From Panacagrimonas sp041603235 (GTDB taxonomy: Bacteria > Pseudomonadota > Gammaproteobacteria > Nevskiales > Nevskiaceae), in contig JBFIES010000009.1 of assembly GCA_041603235.1 (NCBI GenBank), forward strand, positions 113,492-177,491: a stretch of DNA of 64,000 bases, given 5' to 3'. Positions 9,166-15,418 of this stretch are shown here, piece by piece; positions within the stretch are counted from its first letter, which is position 1; each line of letters starts with the position of its first letter. The translations under genes and the position numbers were made by a program. The notes beneath the pieces were generated by a model that was not told the origin of the DNA, did no database searches, and was given only the letters and a program-made list of their open reading frames with translations.

Positions 9166-9551
9166 GCCAGTTCCCACAGGTAGTTGTCGGGGTCCTGGAA
9201 ATAACCCGAGTATCCGCCCCAGAAGGTTTTGTGCGGCGGCCGTGTGATGCAGGTGCCGGCGGCCTGCAACTCTGCAAACAGGGCGTCTACGGCTTCGATG
9301 CTTCCCAGATTGTGTGCCAGGGTGACGCCGCAGCGGCCACCGCTGGCGATCTCGTTTTCCGGCACACCCACTTCCTTTGCATAGTCTTCACGTGGAAACA
9401 GGGACAGCCAGGTCTGGCCCATCTCGAAGAAAGCGACGTTGGCCTCCTCCGGCATCGCGATGCGGGGCAGTTTGAGCACGTTTTCATAGAAGTGCGCGGC
9501 GCGATCCAGCCGGGCAACCGCGAGTGTGACAAGGCTGATGCGAGGCTCCAT
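9138..9551 (-). CDS. VOC (glyoxalase/bleomycin-resistance fold) protein inside the SOS operon
   Basis: This 137-residue protein is one VOC module pair. The first repeat reads RISLVTLAVARLDRAAHFYE and the second ends in YFQDPDNYLWELAWNP, the standard VOC ending with the last metal-ligand Glu. The ATG at 9551 lies 7 bases after the lexA stop, so the gene is cotranscribed with lexA. Its 3' end overlaps imuA. Members bind a divalent metal and act on thiol adducts or sequester ligands. What it does in an SOS operon is unknown; detoxifying electrophiles that damage DNA is one possibility, and chance insertion is another. Confidence 0.85.
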   Translation of the reverse strand: MEPRISLVTLAVARLDRAAHFYENVLKLPRIAMPEEANVAFFEMGQTWLSLFPREDYAKEVGVPENEIASGGRCGVTLAHNLGSIEAVDALFAELQAAGTCITRPPHKTFWGGYSGYFQDPDNYLWELAWNPDFPHL

Positions 9552-9558
9552 GGTGGCC

Positions 9559-10176
9559 TCAGCGAATCTTTGCGAAGCCGCCTGTGCGCAGCAAGCCCAC
9601 GGCCAGACCTTCAATGCTCAGCTCCTGCTGGGACAGATCAACCCGAATGGGTTTGAAGGCCGCATTTTCAGCCAGCAGGTGCACGATCTTTCCGCGCTTT
9701 TCAAAACGCTTGACCGTGACTTCATCGCCGATGCGTGCCACCACGACCTCGCCATTGCGCGCTGTCTGCTGCTTATGCACGGCCAGAAGGTCGCCGTCGC
9801 AGATGCCGATGTCGATCATCGACTCGCCCTGTACGCGCAGCAGATAGTCCGCCCGCGGTTTGAACAGCGCAGCTTCCACCGGCACACGGCGCTCCAGGTT
9901 TTCAGTGGCCAGCAGCGGCGAGCCAGCGGCAACGCTTCCGATCAGCGGCAGGCTGAATTGATGCGTCAGTGGCTCACGCAGGCGAATGCCACGCGCAGCC
10001 CCCGGAACCAGTTCGATCACACCTTTCTTTTCAAGGGCACGGATATGATCGTCCGCCGCGGTGGGCGAGGCGAAGCCGAACTCGGTGACAATCTCCGCAC
10101 GCGTGGGCGGCGACCCGGATCGTTCGATCTGGTTGCGGATGAAGTCAAAGATTTCGGTCTGGCGGGGGGTGAGCAT
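9559..10176 (-). CDS. lexA: LexA, SOS repressor and self-cleaving protease
   Basis: From the ATG at 10176 (MLTPRQTEIF) the protein has 205 residues. The numbering I recall for E. coli LexA fits without gaps: cleavage site Ala84-Gly85 in SVAAGSP, nucleophile Ser119 in GESMIDIG, and Lys156 in VTVKRF. The winged helix domain is residues 1-70, with the recognition helix in SPTAADDHIRALEKKGVI. The in-frame extension to 10239 would run over the operator and is rejected. A near-consensus SOS box lies 24 bases upstream, so autoregulation is expected. It should repress the downstream VOC-imuA-imuB genes, and RecA filaments on single-stranded DNA would trigger its cleavage. Confidence 0.96.
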   Translation of the reverse strand: MLTPRQTEIFDFIRNQIERSGSPPTRAEIVTEFGFASPTAADDHIRALEKKGVIELVPGAARGIRLREPLTHQFSLPLIGSVAAGSPLLATENLERRVPVEAALFKPRADYLLRVQGESMIDIGICDGDLLAVHKQQTARNGEVVVARIGDEVTVKRFEKRGKIVHLLAENAAFKPIRVDLSQQELSIEGLAVGLLRTGGFAKIR

Positions 10177-10199
10177 GGCGGCTGCAAACCTCTGGATAA

Positions 10200-10215
10200 C
10201 TGTATGGATATACAG
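10200..10215 (-). promoter_or_regulatory. LexA operator (SOS box)
   Basis: The 16-base palindrome CTGTATGGATATACAG at 10200-10215 has the invariant CTG-N10-CAG ends and AT-rich centre of the gammaproteobacterial LexA box, differing from CTGTATATATATACAG at two positions. It lies 24 bases before the lexA ATG, where bound LexA would block transcription of lexA and the three genes behind it. Confidence 0.93.
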
Positions 10216-10579
10216 TAGTCGAGATATTGCCAATGTCAAAGGCCAGGTGGCGGAAATTGCCTCAAGTCATTAATGAGCTGAGGAATTTACTGACTGATGG
10301 GGTATCGGCCGAGGCCTGAGGTGTGTTTTTGCGCGACTCGGCCTCAGTGCCATTTCCGCTGATTCGCAGATTGGGGCGCAACCGGGTGACAGGGCCAGCG
10401 CTGTCGAAGAGCTTGCCTCAATTCCGCCTGATAACGCTCGCTTCCAGCGGGTTTTCTGCTGCGTGCTCTACTCGGAGGGATGGGGAACCGGGGGGCTTGT
10501 TATCCATTTGGTCGGGGATTCGCTGTGACGGCCTTGTTTTAATGACCCTGCCTCACATGAATCGACTGGAGAGTGTCAG
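10216..10579. other. Intergenic region between lexA and the PHA genes
   Basis: This divergent spacer holds no convincing gene. An 86-codon open frame at 10323-10583 has no recognisable features and is not called. A GGCCGAGGCCTGAGG segment (10308-10322) can pair with CTCGGCCTCAG (10338-10348) in two alternative registers. No sigma-70 promoter for the PHA genes could be assigned with confidence. Confidence 0.4.
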
Positions 10580-11041
10580 ATGATGGAAGGATATAGCTGC
10601 GAAACCCTGCAGGATTTTGTAGGAAAGGAAATGGGTGTCAGTGACTGGCTGGAGATCGATCAGGATCGCATCCAGACATTCGCCGATTGCACCGACGATC
10701 AACAGTGGATTCATGTCGACGTTGAGCGTTGCAAGCGGGAAAGCCCCTTTGGCGGCCCCATTGCACACGGGTTTCTCACGCTTTCCCTGCTGTCCTCCTT
10801 TGTGGAGCAAGTGGGTGTCCTGCCCAAGGATGCCAGTCGTGCCATCAATCTCGGACTTCGTGAAGTGCGCTTTCAGGCGCCGGTCCCGGTGGGAAGCAGG
10901 ATCCGGGCGCGAGTGACGCTCAGCGAGGCCACGCCGAAGGGAGAAGGGCGCTGGATGCTCGTTGTTCGCGCGCAGGTCGAGATCGAGAACGCGGAAACAC
11001 CGGCGATGACAGCAGAGCTTCTTGTCATGCTGTTCCGTTGA
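10580..11041 (+). CDS. MaoC-like (R)-specific enoyl-CoA hydratase-type protein
   Basis: This 153-residue protein is a single hotdog domain with the hydratase-2 motif. Asp40 and His45 fall in FADCTDDQQWIHVD, and GGPIAHGF (residues 58-65) completes the site. Family members hydrate trans-2-enoyl-CoA to (R)-3-hydroxyacyl-CoA. The stop is 12 bases before phaC, so the likely job is to divert beta-oxidation intermediates into PHA monomers, like PhaJ. The name phaJ is not given because the sequence is only generically MaoC-like. A second ATG follows immediately at 10583. Confidence 0.85.
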   Translation: MMEGYSCETLQDFVGKEMGVSDWLEIDQDRIQTFADCTDDQQWIHVDVERCKRESPFGGPIAHGFLTLSLLSSFVEQVGVLPKDASRAINLGLREVRFQAPVPVGSRIRARVTLSEATPKGEGRWMLVVRAQVEIENAETPAMTAELLVMLFR

Positions 11042-11053
11042 GGCCTGAATCAA

Positions 11054-12733
11054 ATGAGCCTTCAATCCGAAAAAATCGCGTCCGTCAGCTCTGAGGCCTT
11101 GCTGGGCCCCAACCCTTTCATCGGTTTCGGCGCCAGAGATGTCAGCCGGGAAATCATTCGCGCAGCAAAGCTGGCAGGTATGCAGCCAGCCCTGACCATG
11201 CGGGCAGTGACGGGTTTGCTCAAGGAGTTCCTGGCCATCAGGCGCGGAGATTCCACCCTGAAGCCGCATCCGCGTGATCGTCGCTTTGCGGATTCTGCAT
11301 GGCAGGATGACGCGCGTTATCGCGCCTGGTTGCAGAGTTTCCTGGCTTTCGAAAAGGCAGTGGAAAACTGGTTGGACGGCCAGGATCTGGCCCCGCACAG
11401 CCGGGCGCGTTTCGAATTCATGGTGTCCCTGATTCTGGATGCATTGGCACCTTCCAATTTCCCCTTGCAGCCGCTTGCCGTACGCAAGTTCAAGGAAAGT
11501 GGTGGCCACAGTGCGCTGGAAGGCGCGAGCAATCTGCTTCGTGATCTGAGACAGAACGGAGGTTTGCCGGCCCAGGTCGACAAGACCCAGTTCGAGGTTG
11601 GAAAAAACCTGGCCAACACGCCCGGACAGATTGTCTTGCAGACCGAGGTCTTTGAGCTGATTCAGTACCAGCCCCAAAGTGCAAAGGTCAGGGAAGTGCC
11701 GGTGTTGTTTGTTCCGCCGCAGATCAACAAATACTACGTGTTTGATCTGTCGCCTGAAAAGAGCGTGGTCAAGGCTCTGCTCGAAGCGGGCTTGCAGGTC
11801 TTCATGATCAGCTGGCGCAATCCCGGGGTCGAGCATGCACAGTGGGGGCTGGCCGAATACGGCGCCGCCATTGATCAGGCGATCTCGGCCATCTGTGATC
11901 TGACCGCTTCGGCTCGCGTGAACATGGCAGGCGCCTGCGCGGGAGGGATTACGCTTGCAGCTTATGTTGCGGCACGCTGTGCAGCGCGTGACCAGCGCAT
12001 CGGCAGCCTGACGCTCGTCGTCAGCGTGCTGGATACCGGCACGCTGGGCGAAACGCCGCTGGGCCTGTTTGCAACGGATCGCGCCATCAGGGAGGCCAAG
12101 AAGAAATCGGCGAAGAAAGGCGTGCTGGATGGCAAGGCCATGGCCGCCGCTTTTTCCTGGTTGCGGCCCAATGATCTGATCTGGAACTACTGGGTCAACA
12201 ATGTCTTGCTGGGCAACAAGCCGCCCAGTTTTGATTTGCTGTACTGGAACAATGACAACACGCGCCTGCCCGCACGACTGCATGCGGAGTTTCTGGAGAT
12301 CATGCAGACACGATCCATCGTGCAACCCGGCAAGCTGCGCATGCTCGGTGTGCCGGTAGATCTCGGACGCATCACTTGCGACACCTACGTGCTCGGCGGC
12401 ACCACAGACCACATCACGCCGTGGAAGGCCTGTTATCGCAATACCCAGTTGTTCAAGGGGGATCGCACTTTCGTGCTGTCCAATGCAGGCCATATGCAGA
12501 GCATCCTCAATCCGCCCGGCAACAAGAAATCCGAATTCTGGACGGGCGGCACGCTCGGGCCGGATGCCGAGCAGTGGCGCGAGGGTGCGGAGCATCACAA
12601 GGGAAGCTGGTGGCCGCACTGGCATGCCTGGCTGCACGAACGCTCAGGAAATTTGAAAACAGCACCCGACACGGTTGGTAGTGAAACTTATCCGCCAATC
12701 CAGGCCGCCCCCGGTACCTACGTTCTGAACTGA
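11054..12733 (+). CDS. phaC: Poly(3-hydroxyalkanoate) synthase, class II type
   Basis: This 559-residue protein has the length of the Pseudomonas mcl-PHA synthases. The lipase-like box MAGACAGG gives the nucleophile Cys295; Asp452 in GGTTDHITPW and His480 in SNAGHMQSI complete the triad. The N-terminal GFGARDV and the NPPGNKKSEFWTGG segment near residue 490 are class II hallmarks. It polymerises (R)-3-hydroxyacyl-CoA into PHA at granule surfaces. It follows a MaoC hydratase gene by 12 bases, and phaZ begins at the base after its stop, so the three genes form one operon. The substrate is predicted to be medium-chain monomers from class, not from direct evidence. Confidence 0.95.
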   Translation: MSLQSEKIASVSSEALLGPNPFIGFGARDVSREIIRAAKLAGMQPALTMRAVTGLLKEFLAIRRGDSTLKPHPRDRRFADSAWQDDARYRAWLQSFLAFEKAVENWLDGQDLAPHSRARFEFMVSLILDALAPSNFPLQPLAVRKFKESGGHSALEGASNLLRDLRQNGGLPAQVDKTQFEVGKNLANTPGQIVLQTEVFELIQYQPQSAKVREVPVLFVPPQINKYYVFDLSPEKSVVKALLEAGLQVFMISWRNPGVEHAQWGLAEYGAAIDQAISAICDLTASARVNMAGACAGGITLAAYVAARCAARDQRIGSLTLVVSVLDTGTLGETPLGLFATDRAIREAKKKSAKKGVLDGKAMAAAFSWLRPNDLIWNYWVNNVLLGNKPPSFDLLYWNNDNTRLPARLHAEFLEIMQTRSIVQPGKLRMLGVPVDLGRITCDTYVLGGTTDHITPWKACYRNTQLFKGDRTFVLSNAGHMQSILNPPGNKKSEFWTGGTLGPDAEQWREGAEHHKGSWWPHWHAWLHERSGNLKTAPDTVGSETYPPIQAAPGTYVLN

Positions 12734-13663
12734 ATGCGACGAATACAGAAATTCCTGCAGGAATCCGACTTGCTGCGCACGCAGACCAAAGCGGATAGCC
12801 GCACGGAAAAATTGAAAGAGGGGCGACACTGGGGCTCGGCGCTTCAACGCCAGCGTGCCGCTCTGGCAGACGCCGGTGTGAGTATCGAATACGTCACGAT
12901 TCGCGGCATCCAGATGCGTATCGGCCGCTCACAGGGGCAGGGGCGGCCACTCCTGGTTTGCAATGGGATCGGCGCTAATCTCGAACTGTTGCTGCCCATG
13001 GTTGCCAGTCTCAAGGGGCGTCCCGTCATCCTGTTTGATTTGCCGGGCGCCGGAGGTTCAGAAGATTTCGTCATGCTGCCGCGGATGAAGAACTACGCGA
13101 GGATTGCCCTGCGTGTCCTGAGTCATTGCCAGTGCAAGGATGTAGATGTCATGGGCATTTCCTGGGGTGGCCTGCTTGCCCAGCAGCTCGCCATATTTGC
13201 GCCCAATGTCGTCAACAAGCTGATCCTGATGGCCACCAGTTCCGGGTTCACCATGCTGCCCGGACGCTTCAACGCCTTGCGGCTGATGACGACCCCGCGC
13301 CGCTATCTGTCGCGCAATTTCATGGCCCGGCACGCACATACCCTGTATGGCGGCGAGCTGCTCAACAATCCGGAAGCTGCAAAGCAGCATGCGCGTCTGT
13401 CGCGCGCGCCGACCGGTTTGTCCTATGCCCAGCAGCTGCTCGCAGCGCAGTTCTTCACCAGTCTGCCCTGGCTCTGGCGAGTGAAGTGCCCGGCCCTGAT
13501 TCTGGCCGGAGATGATGATCCCCTGATGCGCCTGTTCAACGGGCGGGTTCTGGAGCGCGTCCTGCCGAACGCAAAAATGCGCGTTCTGGAAGGTGGCGGA
13601 CATCTGTTTGCGGTCATGCAGGCGGAGAGAACGGCCGGCTACATTGATGATTTTCTTCAGTAA
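12734..13663 (+). CDS. phaZ: Intracellular PHA depolymerase-type alpha/beta hydrolase
   Basis: The 309-residue product is an alpha/beta hydrolase. The nucleophile elbow GISWGG places Ser143, the LAGDDDPL segment provides the acidic residue near 260-262 and GGGHLF provides His290. GISWGGLLAQQLA and TLYGGEL closely resemble Pseudomonas mcl-PHA depolymerase. The ATG directly abuts the phaC TGA, so translation is probably coupled. It would release hydroxyacids from PHA granules when carbon runs short. An extra N-terminal ~45 basic residues (RRIQKFLQESDLLR) precede the usual family start and may be a granule- or membrane-binding extension. A second synthase gene (phaC2), which follows phaZ in Pseudomonas, is absent. 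Confidence 0.87.
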   Translation: MRRIQKFLQESDLLRTQTKADSRTEKLKEGRHWGSALQRQRAALADAGVSIEYVTIRGIQMRIGRSQGQGRPLLVCNGIGANLELLLPMVASLKGRPVILFDLPGAGGSEDFVMLPRMKNYARIALRVLSHCQCKDVDVMGISWGGLLAQQLAIFAPNVVNKLILMATSSGFTMLPGRFNALRLMTTPRRYLSRNFMARHAHTLYGGELLNNPEAAKQHARLSRAPTGLSYAQQLLAAQFFTSLPWLWRVKCPALILAGDDDPLMRLFNGRVLERVLPNAKMRVLEGGGHLFAVMQAERTAGYIDDFLQ

Positions 13664-13805
13664 AGTCTGAACTTCTGCCTGGCATTGCAGCCCCCCACTC
13701 TTTGGATAGGGGATTTCAAGTCTTTTTGGCATCATGTTTTGCCTCACGAAGCAAGGCGCACGCGCTCATTCGAGGCGCGCAGGACCAATCAACGGAGGAC
13801 GTTTC

Positions 13806-14693
13806 ATGAAAGATCAGGCCAAAACCCACATCGTGACCCGGAAGGTGCCGTTTGATTTTCCGGATGATATCCATCCGCACTGGATGCCGACGCGTCCCGA
13901 GATGTCCCAGATATGGAACGGCTTCTCGCTGACCATGCCGTTTCTGGAGCCCTACCTGATCCGCACCATGCGCGAAGGCATGAAGAAGATTGATGATCCG
14001 CAGGTGCTCGCAGATTGCGCAGGATTCATGTCGCAGGAAGGCCAGCACTATCAGCTTCATCAGCGCTTCAACGATCTGCTGAAGCAGACCTATCCTGATC
14101 TGGCTCGCATTGAAGATGACATGCGGGATTACTACGCCAAGCTGAGCAAGAAATCGCTCACGCGCAAAATGGCTTACAGCGCAGGTTTTGAATCCATGAC
14201 GCTGGGTGCCGCGCGGTTCATTATTGGCGAACGCAAGAGCCTGTTTGCAGGTGCTGACACGCGCGTCGCATCTTTCTGGATGTGGCACATGGTTGAAGAA
14301 ACCGAGCACAAGACCTGTGCATACGATGCCTATCAGGCTGCATGTGGTGGTTACTGGTCGCGCGCCTACGGCGTGTTTCACGGCACCTGGGGCGTATTGT
14401 GGCCCGGTCTGCGCGCTGCGGTGCTGATGCTCAAGCAGGACGGGCTCTGGAACAGCTGGCGCAACAAGCTGCGTTTTGTGCGCGAGATCGGTTCGTTCCT
14501 GCGCTACGTGAGCCCGTACATTCTCAGGTCCGTCATGCCGTTTCACAGCCCGCGATTCGAAAAAGATCTGGACTGGGTGCAGGAATGGCTGAGTCGTTAT
14601 CCCTCAGGTGTCACGCCTGCTGCTCCGCCACTGGTGGATACCAATGATCCTGAGATGCCGGTCCCGGCGATGAAATTCTCTGCGGCCGCGTAG
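13806..14693 (+). CDS. PF10118-type predicted metal-dependent hydrolase, ferritin-like helices
   Basis: From the ATG at 13806, which has a GGAGG just upstream, the protein has 295 residues; an in-frame ATG at 13734 lacks this site. It is helical, with a carboxylate-histidine pattern reminiscent of di-iron proteins: Glu48 in FLEPYLIR, Glu78/His81/His85 in SQEGQHYQLH, and a later HMVEETEH stretch near residue 165. I recall this as the PF10118 family, called a predicted metal-dependent hydrolase, with no firm function. It lies downstream of phaZ and 11 bases before a styrene-oxide-isomerase-like gene, so the two probably act together. Oxidation of a hydrophobic substrate is a guess. Confidence 0.8.
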   Translation: MKDQAKTHIVTRKVPFDFPDDIHPHWMPTRPEMSQIWNGFSLTMPFLEPYLIRTMREGMKKIDDPQVLADCAGFMSQEGQHYQLHQRFNDLLKQTYPDLARIEDDMRDYYAKLSKKSLTRKMAYSAGFESMTLGAARFIIGERKSLFAGADTRVASFWMWHMVEETEHKTCAYDAYQAACGGYWSRAYGVFHGTWGVLWPGLRAAVLMLKQDGLWNSWRNKLRFVREIGSFLRYVSPYILRSVMPFHSPRFEKDLDWVQEWLSRYPSGVTPAAPPLVDTNDPEMPVPAMKFSAAA

Positions 14694-14704
14694 GAAAGCA
14701 AGCA

Positions 14705-15181
14705 ATGCAAGTATCCGAAGAAATTCGTTCCATCCAGAGATGGCTCATCGGCAGCGGTGCGTTTCTGATTTTTGCAGCAGGTATTGCAGGATTCGGTTTT
14801 CTGTTCTTCCTGCTTGGAGAAATCAATATCTGGCCGTTTCCGGTGATCGATTACCAGCTTCCTGGTTCGGTGAAAGCCTGGCGGATGACCCATCTTGAAG
14901 GCATCCTCGGAGGCCTGATTCACTGGCTATTTGCTGCTCTCCTGCCGCTGATGCCGTTTGCCATCAAGACGGTCAAGCGCATGGCGATTGCGATCATTGC
15001 AACGGGATGGATGTTCACCATCGCCTCCTCTCTGGACGCGCTGTTCCCGGATAGCCGGGGTCTGGCCTTTGGTGGCCCGATGACGAATCAGATTGCCTTC
15101 TTCCTGTTCTACATCGGCATCGTCATGGTCATGTGGATCCTGTTTGTCATCGGATACCGGTCCTTCTTTCCCAAGCGATAA
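14705..15181 (+). CDS. Four-helix membrane protein related to styrene-oxide isomerase (StyC)
   Basis: This 158-residue protein has four transmembrane segments (about 15-38, 67-86, 91-110 and 126-150). It shares spaced landmarks with what I remember of StyC: LPGSVKAW, then THLEG with His63, an ATGW turn, DSRGLAFGG, and a final VIGY. In StyC the matching His binds heme b, while a downstream Asn and a Tyr bind the substrate. Here those two positions appear to be Gly69 and a Ser in the TIASSLDALF segment. It may therefore bind heme but act on something other than an epoxide. The gene starts 11 bases after the PF10118 gene and is followed by a terminator. Confidence 0.68.
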   Translation: MQVSEEIRSIQRWLIGSGAFLIFAAGIAGFGFLFFLLGEINIWPFPVIDYQLPGSVKAWRMTHLEGILGGLIHWLFAALLPLMPFAIKTVKRMAIAIIATGWMFTIASSLDALFPDSRGLAFGGPMTNQIAFFLFYIGIVMVMWILFVIGYRSFFPKR

Positions 15182-15281
15182 ATATATGATGGCCCTTCGC
15201 CATATGTCCTGCTAGCTGGGCAGGAGCTATTCACGATAGCGCTGTGAAGTGAGCTGAATTTAGATCATTAGCGAATCCAAT

Positions 15282-15316
15282 GGGGCCGGAACCTGTGTTC
15301 TAGGCCCCTTTTTTTT
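15282..15316 (+). terminator. Rho-independent terminator after the PHA/StyC-like block
   Basis: GGGGCC at 15282-15287 pairs with GGCCCC at 15303-15308, with GAAC/GTTC extending the stem, and is followed at once by eight T residues (15309-15316). It ends transcription 100-135 bases after the StyC-like gene and isolates the regulator gene behind it. Confidence 0.85.
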
Positions 15317-15418
15317 CAAATCTCAATGCTGGTCTATTATCCGAGGTGAATCCATATAAGATTGAAGCAGGCTCAGGCCCGTAAGAGGTCAGGCCATAGA
15401 GCCCCAGGAGGAAGAAGG

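Noticed and set aside
10323..10583. An 86-codon frame upstream of the MaoC gene
   Set aside because: It has no ribosome-binding site or family resemblance and lies in the promoter region of the PHA operon.
10553..12637. A 694-codon frame antisense to the MaoC gene and phaC
   Set aside because: It mirrors well-supported genes on the other strand and its product has no recognisable domain or plausible start context.
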